DNA of 64,000 bases from Saprospiraceae bacterium (GTDB taxonomy: Bacteria > Bacteroidota > Bacteroidia > Chitinophagales > Saprospiraceae): NCBI GenBank assembly GCA_016714985.1, contig JADKBS010000031.1, positions 1-64,000 of the forward strand. The letters are read 5' to 3'. A model generated the notes under the pieces. That model ran no database searches. It saw only the letters and a list, made by a program, of their open reading frames with translations, and was not told the DNA's origin. The translations under genes and the position numbers were made by a program. Every line of letters begins with the position of its first letter. Positions within the stretch are counted from its first letter, which is position 1. Shown one piece after another: positions 54,353-64,000 of this stretch.

Positions 54353-57300
54353 ATGAAATCCAACATCCTTTACCACGCTAAGTTTGCCATAGTCGCCTTA
54401 CTGCTATTGTTGGGGGCTTTATCGGTTGAGGCACAGATTCAATTCCGGATTCGTTTGGAGTCGGATGGTGTCACCTATACCGTGCTTGCACGCCCAAAAC
54501 CGGGGATGAATCCAGCGCCATCCTTGAACACCTTGACGGGTACAGGCCAGATTACCTTGGTGGTGCCCAATGGCTTCCAATACAACAACTTCCTGTCGCT
54601 GGCTGGACTTTGGGGTGGTGCATCTGGCCAAGGAGGTGCAAGCAGGGTGAACGCCCCGGTTGACAACCCAAACAATGACTATATATCAATAGGCTTTATC
54701 AGCGATTCTCCGCCTATCCAATATTTATTGGGGGAGGAGACACCACTGTTTAGGCTCAAGCGCACATCGGCATGCACAGGGCCTGTTACCCTTATAGAGG
54801 TTAACGATCCATTTGCAGCGCCTAACTCGCTCAACTCGAACCCAGGGAACGAACTTTCCGTGTTTGATTTCGGGAACGGTTTTGCGCTGTACCAGTGGGA
54901 TTCCAACTATGGCGGGGCGCCGGCTTGCGCCGATACGGACGCTGATGGCCTATTTGATTTTGTCGAAGACAAAAACGGCAACGGTACTGTTGATGCAGGC
55001 GAGACCAACCCGAACAACCCAGACTCCGATGGCGACGGCCTAGCCGATGGCATTGAAGATGCAAACAAAAATGGCGTGGTGGATGCTGGGGAGTCAAATC
55101 CCACCAACAAGTGCAGCCCGAATGCCACTTTCCCCGAATGTGATTTTGATGGGGATGGAATCGTCAACTCCACGGATACGGATGATGACAAGGATGGTGT
55201 GCCAGATGACCAAGACATCCAAAACTTCAATGCGGACAGCGATTCTGACTTTGATGGAATCAGCGACGACGACGAGACAGGTGGTGACGGCATTTATAAC
55301 CCAGTGCCGGACAGTGACCCGCTTGACCCTTGCGACCCCAACCGTTCGACGATTGCCTGTACTGCTCCGGACAATGACAACGATGGATTCTTTGGGGGCA
55401 TGAATGACCCCAATGACAATAACCCTTGTATTCCTTCCAATGCATCAAACGCCTGCGATTTCGATAACGATGGAACACCCAATGGTTCCGACCTGGACGA
55501 CGACAATGATGGTGTTGCAGATGTATTTGATTTGGAGCCAACCAATCCCAACAACGATAGCGATAGCGATGGATTGTCGAATATTGTAGAAACAGGCGGT
55601 GATGGTGTTTACAATGCAGCGGATGACACCAACCCATTGGATGCCGACACTGATAATGACGGCATCACCGATGGTGTAGAAGACACTGATAAGGATGGCA
55701 ACACTGACTTCAACGAAACTGACCCGCTCTTGTCGGACACGGACAACGATGGCCTTGAAGATGGCGAGGAAGATACCAACTTTAACGGCGTTATCGACAT
55801 CAATGAAAGCGACCCGCTAAACGACTGCGACCCAGTAGCAGTTGGCCCAGATTGTGACTATGATGGCGACGGTCTTGTAAATGAAGTTGACCCAGATGAC
55901 GACAACGATGGCCTGCCTGATGCAAGCGACGTAAACGACCATAACCCAAGCAGTGATAGCGACGGTGATGGACTCACGGATTTGGCGGAACACCAAGGCA
56001 ATTCCAATGCCTTGAATGCCTGTGACCCGAACCCTACGGTGTCGGCTTGTGTAGCTGACGATACGGATGGCGACCTTTTCTTCGAGAACTATCCAACTGG
56101 GCATCCAAAATTCGATCCGCTCGATTCCAATCCTTGCGTGCCCAGCAATGCAGCATTGAAGTGCGATTTCGACCAGGACGGCCAAATCAACCAAAACGAT
56201 TCGGATGATGACAACGACGGCGTCGCCGACTTGTATGACAACGAGGACTACAACCCGATGAACGATAGCGACGGTGACGGCCTACCTAACAAAACTGAGG
56301 TAGGTACCAACGGCGTTTACAACCCAGGCATTGACACCAATCCGTTATCAGATGATACCGACAACGACCAGTTGAAAGACGGCTGTGAGGACAAAAACAA
56401 GAACGGCCAGAAAGAAGCCGACGAGACAAGCCCACTCATGGCCGATACGGATGGTGACAGCCTAAAAGACGGTGTTGAGGACTCGAACAAAAACTGCTCA
56501 CTGGACCCTGGTGAATCCGATCCGTTGAGCCTTTGCAGCCCAAACAACAAGATTGGGGGCTGTGATTTTGACGAAGATGGAATTGTTAATAGCACAGACC
56601 TTGACGACGATAACGATGGAGTTGCGGATTCTGATGATGTTGACCAGTTCGACCCTGAAAGCGATTCGGATGGGGACGGAATTGTGGACAATATCGAAAC
56701 TGGTAAGGATGGTGAATACCACTCCGATGTGGACACCAACCCGCTGGACGACGACACCGATGACGACGGCATCAAGGATGGCACCGAGGACAAAAACCGC
56801 AATGGACTCCGTGAATTGGAGGAGACCGACCCGCTCAACCCGAATTCGGATGGCGACACCTTGGCGGATGGCGAAGAAGATTTCAACTTTAATGGCCTTG
56901 TTGACATCGGGGAAAGCGACCCGCTTGACCCTTGTTCTCCATTCTCCAATGGTGGAAACTGCGACAATGTTGACCTCGACAACGATGGGTATTTCTCGGA
57001 CGTGCCAGTGGATAACCCACTATACGACCCCAACGACAACCTTCCCTGCGTTCCAAAGGTTTCGTCACCTACCTGCGATTTCGATGGTGACGGCATTCCT
57101 AACCAGAATGACTTGGACGACGACAATGACGGCGTGAACGATGTGTCGGACTCGGATGACTATAACCCGAACAACGACAACGACAACGATGGTTTGTCAA
57201 ATATCATCGAAACTGGTGGTGATGGTGTTTTCAACAATGGTGTTGATACCCATCCACTCAATCCAGACACCGACCTAGATGGCATCAAAGACGGAACAGA

Positions 57301-60300
57301 GGACAAGAACAAAAACGGCGACTATGAAGCACTAACTGAAACGAATCCATTGAAGAAAGATTCGGATGGTGACGGGATTGAAGATGGTATTGAGGACCTC
57401 AACAAAAACGGTGTCGTGAACCAAGGCGAGTCCGACCCCAAAGATATCTGCAGCCCTTACACCAACCATCCTGGGTTATGCCTGCCTACTGATATAGATG
57501 GCGATGGCTACTTCGGTGATTACCCACCAACCCATTCGGATTATGACTCGAATGACAACAACGCCTGTGTGCCTGACCCGACCAGCCCAGTTTGTGACTT
57601 CGACAACGACTCGGTCGTGAATGGTCAGGACTTCGACGACGACAACGACGGCGTGATAGACTCCGAGGACGAAGATCCTTATGACCCCAATTCAGACACA
57701 GATGGTGATGGCATCGCTGATGATACAGAAACGGGTGGGAACGGCGTCTATGACCCAACGGAAGGTGATTCTGACCCACTCGATCCCTGTTCGCCAAGCC
57801 AAAACAACATCGCTTGTAGTGGTACTGATGAGGACAATGATGGCTTCTATGCCAATTTCTCAGAGTCGGAGCCACTTTTCGACCCGGATGATGACAATCC
57901 TTGTATCCCCAACTGTTCGGTAGGTATTTGCGATTTCGATGGCGATAGCAATATCAACAGTACCGACAACGACGACGACAACGACGGCGTGAGGGACAAC
58001 CTGGACGTGGACGACTGCAACATCCACAGCGACAGTGATAACGATGGTCTTTCCGATAACCTCGAAAACGGTGGCGATGGCGTCTATAACGCAGGAGTTG
58101 ACACCAACCCGATCAGTGCAGATACCGACGGCGATGGCTTGGAGGATGGTGTTGAGGATGCCAACAAGAATGGCGAGGTTGACCCAGGGGAAACCAACCC
58201 ACTCATTGCCGATACCGACAGTGATGGCATCAGGGATGGTATAGAGGATGCTAACCACAACGGCCAAGTGGACTCAGGTGAGAGCAACCCATTGGATAAA
58301 TGTAGCCCGAACAACACAACACCTGATTGTGACTACGACGGCGACGGAGCGCTGAACAGCGTTGATGATGACGACGACAATGATGGCGTCAATGACCCAC
58401 AGGACGTTGATGACTACAACCCTAACAGCGACTCCGACAATGACAATGTAGCGGATATTGATGAGAAAACAAATGGTTCCAACCCATTGAACCCTTGTGA
58501 CCCGAATACCACTGCTTCGGCCTGCCAACCGGTGGACACTGATGGTGATGGTTTCGCATCGAACTTCCCTACATCCAGCCCAAGCTTCGACCCTGCTGAC
58601 AACAACCCCTGTGTTCCCAGCGTTTCGGCTGGTACTTGTGACTTTGACGGGGATGGGAAAACAAATGCAACCGACTTGGATGATGACGGTGATGGTGTGG
58701 CAGATGTAAACGATGTCGGTCCTTACGATAAAAACAGCGACTCAGATGGTGACGGCATCCCTGATAACTCGGAAACACAGGATGATGGCACCTATAATAT
58801 GGGAGTTGATGCTGACCCATTGGACACGGATACCGATGATGACGGCTTGGCGGATGGTACCGAAGATGCCAACCACAACGGTAAAAAAGATGCCAACGAG
58901 ACCAGTGCCGTCCATGCCGACACTGATGAAGATGATTTGAGCGATAGTAACGAGGTAACGAATGGTACCGACCCGCTCGACCATTGCGACCCAAATACAA
59001 CCTTGGCCGCTTGTGACTTCGACGGCGATGGCCAATTGAACGAACAAGATGCTGATGACGACAACGATGGCGTAGCTGACGACAAAGATGCAAACGCCTA
59101 CAACCCGAACTCGGATTCAGATGGCGATGGCCTTACGGATATTGGCGAGACAAACGGCGGTTCCAACCCGCTGAATGCCTGCGACCCGAACACGAACAGC
59201 ACGGCTTGTCAGCCAAAGGATCAGGATGGCGACTATTTCTTCGAGAACTATCCGGCCAACAGCCAGTTCTTTGACCCGAACGACAATAACCCTTGCGTGC
59301 CAAGCCCAGGCTCCGATGCTTGCGACTTTGATGAAGATGGGATTGTAAACGGTACGGACAGTGATGACGACAACGATGGGGTTGCTGATGCACAAGATGT
59401 TTGGCCCTATGACCCAAATAGCGATAGCGACGGCGACGGCATCACTGATGTCAAGGAAACCAAAGGCGATGGTGCCTATAATGCAGGCTTAGACTCCAAT
59501 CCACTTGACACCGATACGGACGATGACGGTATATTTGATGGTGTGGAGGATGCCAACAAAAATGGGTTGGTGGATTTTGATGAGACAAACCCAGTTGATG
59601 CTGACACGGACAACGACAGCCTTGACGATGGGATTGAGGATGCCAACAAAAACGGCCTTATTGACGCAGGGGAAAGCAACCCGCTAGACTTCTGCGACCC
59701 GAACGCAACCAAACCATCCTGCGATTTTGATGGTGACGGTTTGGACAACAACTCGGATACGGACGATGACAACGACTGCCTTGTAGATGGCAGCGATTCC
59801 GATGCCTACAATGCGGCAAGCGACACCGATTCCGATGGTTTAACCGACCTTCAGGAGTGCCAGCAAGGCTCCAACCCACTGAACCCTTGCAGCCCAGCAC
59901 CTGTTGGCCCGCTTTGCAATGGTCAGGTTGACCAGGACGAAGATGGCTATTTCGCTGATGTTACCGGACAAAATCCGACACATGACCCGGATGATGCCAA
60001 CCCTTGTGTGCCAAGCCATGCAGTAGGCGTTTGCGACTTCGACCAAGATGGTCAAATCAATAGCGTTGATGCAGATGACGATAACGACTGCGTGAATGAT
60101 TCCGTTGATGCCGACGACTTCAACGTCCAAACAGATAGCGACAACGATGGCACCTCTGACGGCAATGAGTGCGAGCTTGGCAGTGACCCGCTTGACCCAT
60201 GCTCTCCGGTACCGACTGGCAACAATTGTGGCAGCCAGAACGACTTTGATGGCGACGGCTATCTTAACGATGTCAACTCAACAAATCCACTTTTTGACCC

Positions 60301-62662
60301 GAACGATGGCAATCCTTGCGTACCTAACAATACGGTCGGCAACTGCGACTTTGACCAAGATGGTCAAGCAAACAGCTTGGACGCTGACGATGACAACGAC
60401 TGTGTACTCGATGACATGGACGCCAACGATTACAACAATCAAACCGATACAGACGGCGATGGCATCGTGGATGCAACGGAATGCAACGATGGCTCTGACC
60501 CACTGGATGGTTGCGACCCGTCACAGGCAGGCGCTGATTGCGATTGCGACAACGATGGAACAGCGAATGGCAACGATACTGACGACGACAACGACGGTGT
60601 GGCCGATTCAGCTGATGCCGACGATTGCAATCCAAACAACGACTCGGACAACGATGGCATCTCAAACTTGGAAGAAAAACAGGACGGTTCAAATCCGTTG
60701 GACCCTTGCGACCCGAACGAGAACTCAGCGGCCTGCTTGAATCCAGACGCAGATGGGGACGGGTTCATCGCCAACCAAGATGACCCGGACGACAACAATC
60801 CGTGCGTACCCAATAATACGGTAGGCGTATGCGATTTCGACCAGGATGGCCAAGTCAACAGCATTGACGCTGACGACGACAACGATTGCTTGAGCGATTT
60901 GGACGATATCAACGCCTACAACGCACAGAGCGATTCGGATTTCGATGGCATCTCCGATAAAGCTGAGTGCGAGGGTGGCAGCAATGCCCTCAACCAATGC
61001 GACCCAAGCGCAATATTTGGAAACTGTGATTTCGATGGCGATGGCCTGGCTAACAGCCAAGACCCAGACGACGACAACGACTGTGTGGCTGATGCAGTTG
61101 ACCCAGACGACTTCAACCCGAACAGCGATACCGACCTTGATGGCATCACGGACGGTGCGGAGTGCCAAGGCGATACGGATCCAGAAAATTCTTGCGACCC
61201 GAACCCGAATAGCCTCGCTTGTACTGGCGCTGACAATGATGGTGATGGCTTTATCGCAAATGCTCCATCTAACAGCTCCTTGTTCGACCCAGATGATAAC
61301 GATGCTTGTAACCCTTCACATTTGGTAGGTGCTTGCGACTTTGACAAGGATGGTCAAATCAACAGCGTTGACCCTGACGACGACAACGATGGTGTGGCCG
61401 ACAACCTTGACCTCGACGCCTATGACCCAGAGAGCGATACGGACGGCGATGGCATTGTTGACAACGTGGAGACAGGTGGCGATGGAGCTTACAACGCAGG
61501 CGTTGACAGCAATCCATTGGATACTGACACTGATGATGACGACCTGGCAGATGGTATTGAGGACAAGGACAAAGACGGAATAGTGGATGAGGGTGAGACT
61601 GACCCTGTCAGCAACGACACCGATGAGGATGGCCTGCGCGATAATGAGGAAGATGAAAACCTCAACGGGCAGGTTGACCCAGGCGAGTCCGACCCAACCA
61701 ATTCCGACGATGACAACGACGGCATTCTGACCATTGACGAGGACACCAACGGCAACGGTGACGTGACCGATGACGACACTGACCTAGACGGTAAGCCCGA
61801 CTATATGGATCCAGACCCGTTTGCATTCATCCGCATCAAGGCATACCTGCAAGCACCGTTGGTAACCACTACTGGTCTGATGGATGATAAACTACGGACG
61901 AAACTGGATGCTGAAGGAAGGTCTTACATCCCTTTGATTGAGCCTTATACGACCCTTCAGTTGCCCAATGGTACGAAGCCATTCACGCACATTGGCAGTG
62001 GCGGCGAAACCATTCAACCAAGTGTTCTTGAAGCGACAGGCTCGAATGCTATTGTTGACTGGGTGTTCATCGAATTGCGCAGCAAGCTGAACCCAGCCAA
62101 CAGGTTGATGACAAGGGCTGCATTGCTCCAGCGTGACGGTGATATTGTTGACCTGGACGGCGTTAGCCCAGTGGTTTTCAAAGCAAAGGTTGATAACTAC
62201 TACATCGCTTTGCGCCACCGCAACCACCTTGGCGTGATGACGGCTTCGGCTCAAGCCATCACAAGGGAAAAAGCAAATGCATTGTTCATTGATTTTACGA
62301 GTACAACGACGCCTACTTACGTGAACCCTGCAACGCCTACTGCCTTGCCACAGAAAACAATGGGCAATTACAGGGCAATGTGGGCAGGCAATGCATACAT
62401 GGACAACAAGACGATGTTCCAAGGTGCCAATTCCGATAGGAATGCCATCTTCTCAAGGGTATTCTTTGACCCAGGCAACACCAACGGCAACTTCAACTAC
62501 ATTGTACATGGTTACTATCCAGAAGACACGAACATGGATGGTAGGGTGATCTACCAAGGTAGCGGCAACGATGTTGACCAGATGATATTCTTCAACGTGC
62601 TGTTGCACCCGAACAACACGAGCAACGTAGTAAACTACCAAGTCTTCCAGCAGATACCGTAA
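54353..62662 (+). CDS. Giant Asp-rich calcium-binding surface protein (thrombospondin type 3-like)
   Basis: Protein of 2769 residues. Signal peptide (about 1-27, LLLLLGALSVEAQ), an N-terminal beta domain (about 28-190, VTYTVLARPKPGMNPAPS, with ISIGFISDSPPIQYLLGEET) shared with the gene at 63221, a very long stalk (about 191-2480) of calcium-binding Asp-rich motifs such as DTDNDGITDGVEDTDKDGN, and a C-terminal region of about 290 residues. The stalk contains about 19 super-modules, each opening with a block like CDFDGDGIVNSTDTDDDKDG and holding a second block near DNNPCVPS. The C-terminal region has two similar EF-hand-like motifs (GNAYMDNKTMFQGANSDRNA and DTNMDGRVIYQGSGNDVDQM) and no recognisable T9SS domain. 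A Ca2+-stiffened stalk is inferred; the export route is open. No frameshift is seen across 8.3 kb. Confidence 0.92.
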   Translation: MKSNILYHAKFAIVALLLLLGALSVEAQIQFRIRLESDGVTYTVLARPKPGMNPAPSLNTLTGTGQITLVVPNGFQYNNFLSLAGLWGGASGQGGASRVNAPVDNPNNDYISIGFISDSPPIQYLLGEETPLFRLKRTSACTGPVTLIEVNDPFAAPNSLNSNPGNELSVFDFGNGFALYQWDSNYGGAPACADTDADGLFDFVEDKNGNGTVDAGETNPNNPDSDGDGLADGIEDANKNGVVDAGESNPTNKCSPNATFPECDFDGDGIVNSTDTDDDKDGVPDDQDIQNFNADSDSDFDGISDDDETGGDGIYNPVPDSDPLDPCDPNRSTIACTAPDNDNDGFFGGMNDPNDNNPCIPSNASNACDFDNDGTPNGSDLDDDNDGVADVFDLEPTNPNNDSDSDGLSNIVETGGDGVYNAADDTNPLDADTDNDGITDGVEDTDKDGNTDFNETDPLLSDTDNDGLEDGEEDTNFNGVIDINESDPLNDCDPVAVGPDCDYDGDGLVNEVDPDDDNDGLPDASDVNDHNPSSDSDGDGLTDLAEHQGNSNALNACDPNPTVSACVADDTDGDLFFENYPTGHPKFDPLDSNPCVPSNAALKCDFDQDGQINQNDSDDDNDGVADLYDNEDYNPMNDSDGDGLPNKTEVGTNGVYNPGIDTNPLSDDTDNDQLKDGCEDKNKNGQKEADETSPLMADTDGDSLKDGVEDSNKNCSLDPGESDPLSLCSPNNKIGGCDFDEDGIVNSTDLDDDNDGVADSDDVDQFDPESDSDGDGIVDNIETGKDGEYHSDVDTNPLDDDTDDDGIKDGTEDKNRNGLRELEETDPLNPNSDGDTLADGEEDFNFNGLVDIGESDPLDPCSPFSNGGNCDNVDLDNDGYFSDVPVDNPLYDPNDNLPCVPKVSSPTCDFDGDGIPNQNDLDDDNDGVNDVSDSDDYNPNNDNDNDGLSNIIETGGDGVFNNGVDTHPLNPDTDLDGIKDGTEDKNKNGDYEALTETNPLKKDSDGDGIEDGIEDLNKNGVVNQGESDPKDICSPYTNHPGLCLPTDIDGDGYFGDYPPTHSDYDSNDNNACVPDPTSPVCDFDNDSVVNGQDFDDDNDGVIDSEDEDPYDPNSDTDGDGIADDTETGGNGVYDPTEGDSDPLDPCSPSQNNIACSGTDEDNDGFYANFSESEPLFDPDDDNPCIPNCSVGICDFDGDSNINSTDNDDDNDGVRDNLDVDDCNIHSDSDNDGLSDNLENGGDGVYNAGVDTNPISADTDGDGLEDGVEDANKNGEVDPGETNPLIADTDSDGIRDGIEDANHNGQVDSGESNPLDKCSPNNTTPDCDYDGDGALNSVDDDDDNDGVNDPQDVDDYNPNSDSDNDNVADIDEKTNGSNPLNPCDPNTTASACQPVDTDGDGFASNFPTSSPSFDPADNNPCVPSVSAGTCDFDGDGKTNATDLDDDGDGVADVNDVGPYDKNSDSDGDGIPDNSETQDDGTYNMGVDADPLDTDTDDDGLADGTEDANHNGKKDANETSAVHADTDEDDLSDSNEVTNGTDPLDHCDPNTTLAACDFDGDGQLNEQDADDDNDGVADDKDANAYNPNSDSDGDGLTDIGETNGGSNPLNACDPNTNSTACQPKDQDGDYFFENYPANSQFFDPNDNNPCVPSPGSDACDFDEDGIVNGTDSDDDNDGVADAQDVWPYDPNSDSDGDGITDVKETKGDGAYNAGLDSNPLDTDTDDDGIFDGVEDANKNGLVDFDETNPVDADTDNDSLDDGIEDANKNGLIDAGESNPLDFCDPNATKPSCDFDGDGLDNNSDTDDDNDCLVDGSDSDAYNAASDTDSDGLTDLQECQQGSNPLNPCSPAPVGPLCNGQVDQDEDGYFADVTGQNPTHDPDDANPCVPSHAVGVCDFDQDGQINSVDADDDNDCVNDSVDADDFNVQTDSDNDGTSDGNECELGSDPLDPCSPVPTGNNCGSQNDFDGDGYLNDVNSTNPLFDPNDGNPCVPNNTVGNCDFDQDGQANSLDADDDNDCVLDDMDANDYNNQTDTDGDGIVDATECNDGSDPLDGCDPSQAGADCDCDNDGTANGNDTDDDNDGVADSADADDCNPNNDSDNDGISNLEEKQDGSNPLDPCDPNENSAACLNPDADGDGFIANQDDPDDNNPCVPNNTVGVCDFDQDGQVNSIDADDDNDCLSDLDDINAYNAQSDSDFDGISDKAECEGGSNALNQCDPSAIFGNCDFDGDGLANSQDPDDDNDCVADAVDPDDFNPNSDTDLDGITDGAECQGDTDPENSCDPNPNSLACTGADNDGDGFIANAPSNSSLFDPDDNDACNPSHLVGACDFDKDGQINSVDPDDDNDGVADNLDLDAYDPESDTDGDGIVDNVETGGDGAYNAGVDSNPLDTDTDDDDLADGIEDKDKDGIVDEGETDPVSNDTDEDGLRDNEEDENLNGQVDPGESDPTNSDDDNDGILTIDEDTNGNGDVTDDDTDLDGKPDYMDPDPFAFIRIKAYLQAPLVTTTGLMDDKLRTKLDAEGRSYIPLIEPYTTLQLPNGTKPFTHIGSGGETIQPSVLEATGSNAIVDWVFIELRSKLNPANRLMTRAALLQRDGDIVDLDGVSPVVFKAKVDNYYIALRHRNHLGVMTASAQAITREKANALFIDFTSTTTPTYVNPATPTALPQKTMGNYRAMWAGNAYMDNKTMFQGANSDRNAIFSRVFFDPGNTNGNFNYIVHGYYPEDTNMDGRVIYQGSGNDVDQMIFFNVLLHPNNTSNVVNYQVFQQIP

Positions 62663-63065
62663 TGGAAGGTGCGGGAGGATAGTTCCTACTCACTTTGAAT
62701 GCAAGGGTATTAATGGTTCTTTGACAAAAAAATCCATTCTTATCCTTGCATTTAATGGTGAAAAATGGTTTAAGACGAAGCGGACGGTTTGATTTAGTTA
62801 AGTATGCTTGAGTGCCTGTTTTTTATAGAGACAGGTTCGCTTAATAGGCATACCTGCAAAGGCAAATCGTTCGCTTTTTTTAAGTTTTAAATTACAGTGT
62901 ATTGGGGTTAGAAAATATTTTTTCATAAGACTTGTTTGATATTTACCATGTTTCAATAGGATGTTATATCTATGGTGATTGATTTATATCAGTATAAATA
63001 AAATTAAGAATCTTGACAAAATCTTGTTTAAAACGGCATGATTTTGGATTTATTAAAGTGAAGAA
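62663..63065. other. AT-rich non-coding gap
   Basis: No gene or hairpin terminator is evident. Composition is strongly AT-rich in the second half. Confidence 0.5.
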
Positions 63066-63097
63066 TTTGCATAATCAAGTAATTTATTCTAACTTTG
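63066..63097 (+). promoter_or_regulatory. Promoter of the gene at 63221
   Basis: TTTG at 63066-63069, a 20-bp spacer and TAACTTTG at 63090-63097, a close match to the Bacteroidota promoter. The leader would be about 115 nt. Confidence 0.65.
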
Positions 63098-63220
63098 TAA
63101 GAATTTCCCCCGATTGCATAAATTAAATCCTTCCCCCTGAAAGAAATTGGCTTCACTCCCTCCAAGGCAATAGAATAGGTTGTAAAACCATTTTTTAATC
63201 TAAGACATAAAACTTTAACA

Positions 63221-64000
63221 ATGAACAAAGTAAACACTCTGTGTGCAGCAGTACTGCTGTTCCTTACCGCTTCGGCCAGTGCCCAGGTTAAGTTCAAACT
63301 CTCCTACGATTTTAGCACTGAGTACTACACCGCATCTGTCATTCCTGACGAATCTTACGTTTATCCGAACAACATTACCGCTGTAGGTCAGGTAACCATC
63401 AAGGTGCCAACAAATGCTTTTGACCCGGTGGACATTGTCAGCCATTTGGTTGGGATGAAATGGGAAGCAAATGCCCGCAACAATTCACCGGCTGAAGCAC
63501 CTGATTTTGATTATATCTCTTTTGGACTCATACTCCAGGGACTTGCTACACCTGATTATGTTGCTAACGAGGAATTGTCTTTGTTCAGTTTCAAGAACGC
63601 CTATGGGTGCAATACTCAGTCAAATGCAAGCTCCATTATCTATCTCGTTGACAACGAGTCCGATCCTTTCATGCCGCCAAACAGCCAAGGCTCAAACATT
63701 GGCAATGCCATGACGATTCTTGGTGCCGAAGGCGTAGAATACAGCGGAATCGTTGGTAGCCAGGCTGTAAGCTGCGACCCTAGTGCAGTTCTTTCGACTC
63801 ATGAGCAGATTGGGCTCTCTGAGATCAGCATCTTCCCGAACCCTGCTACCCATTTCGTAAACGTCAACATTAAATGGGATGGCGATGCAGATGAGGCAAA
63901 CATCCTGGTAATGGATGCGCTTGGCAAGCAAGTTTCCATTTCTCCAGTCAACCTGTCAAATGGCAGCAACACACAGAAAATCATCGTGGAGAACCTGCCT
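63221..64000 (+). CDS. Secreted protein with T9SS sorting domain, partial at the window end
   Basis: ATG 63221 opens a frame with no stop before the end of the window (260 codons). Signal peptide MNKVNTLCAAVLLFLTASAS ends in AQ. The first part (about 22-185) is homologous to the N-terminal domain of the giant Asp-rich protein: YYTASVIPDESYVYPNNITA, AVGQVTIKVPTNAF and DYISFGLILQGL line up with its VTYTVLARPKP, LVVPNGF and DYISIGFISDS. The end is a type A sorting domain (LSEISIFPNPATHFVNVNIK), which is almost complete; the last residues lie beyond 64000. It is thus a short relative without the stalk, and probably cell-surface attached. Confidence 0.87.
   Translation, partial: MNKVNTLCAAVLLFLTASASAQVKFKLSYDFSTEYYTASVIPDESYVYPNNITAVGQVTIKVPTNAFDPVDIVSHLVGMKWEANARNNSPAEAPDFDYISFGLILQGLATPDYVANEELSLFSFKNAYGCNTQSNASSIIYLVDNESDPFMPPNSQGSNIGNAMTILGAEGVEYSGIVGSQAVSCDPSAVLSTHEQIGLSEISIFPNPATHFVNVNIKWDGDADEANILVMDALGKQVSISPVNLSNGSNTQKIIVENLP

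Overview
The window looks like a chromosomal segment from a member of the Bacteroidota, most probably a Saprospiraceae-like organism. The reasons are the many long secreted proteins with type IX secretion (T9SS) C-terminal sorting domains, SprB-type repeats, HYR-like and thrombospondin-type-3-like repeats, Bacteroidota-specific families (DUF3098, DUF2452, the GIN-domain family, DUF5106/TlpA) and promoter boxes of the TTG-N(17-20)-TAnnTTTG type. Most genes are ordinary housekeeping or envelope genes. The accessory content is the large surface-protein genes and a family of small mobile elements.

Layout. 1-6.4 kb (+): subtilisin-like protease, ftsX, DUF3098, truB, an IMPACT/YigZ protein, an OmpA-like protein and a helix-hairpin-helix protein. 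6.5-8.9 kb (-): mnmA, a lipoprotein and rimM in one operon, preceded by two small inverted-repeat elements. 9.6-12.2 kb (+): two RlpA-like double-psi-beta-barrel proteins and a GIN-domain lipoprotein. 12.6-15.7 kb (+): tRNA-Thr, tRNA-Pro, then an SDR oxidoreductase, a metabolite:H+ symporter and a small membrane protein. 15.9-36.0 kb (-): a vanadium-haloperoxidase-like lipoprotein, a SprB-repeat adhesin and a 14.4-kb gene with about 36 tandem 252-bp repeats. 36.3-43.3 kb (mostly -): TlpA-like protein, lepB, DUF1573, DUF2452, a coiled-coil membrane protein, a DnaQ-like exonuclease (+) and a phosphopantetheinyl transferase. 43.4-53.7 kb (+): WD40 protein, meaB-like GTPase, dnaK, a T9SS cargo protein, a SelL-like redox protein, aroC, an esterase and a HAD hydrolase. 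53.8-64 kb (+): tRNA-Lys, a 2769-residue Asp-rich calcium-binding protein and the start of a paralogue sharing its N-terminal module.

The most novel signal is a family of about 130-bp elements with two stem-loops, GTAACTA-like terminal inverted repeats and 8-bp target duplications. There are four near-intact copies (8874-9003, 9024-9152, 12901-13025, 49367-49496) and two probable remnants, nearly all in 5' regions of genes. The GTAA tips and 8-bp duplications fit non-autonomous derivatives of IS66-family elements. That assignment is an inference.

Several genes are interrupted: the giant repeat gene (four one-base deletions and one lost repeat segment), the meaB-like gene, the signal-peptide regions of the TlpA-like and T9SS cargo genes, and aroC (an in-frame TAA in place of a conserved serine). 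Most indels are one base in short homopolymers, so residual sequencing or assembly error is the leading explanation and these should not be read as genuine pseudogenes without raw-read support.
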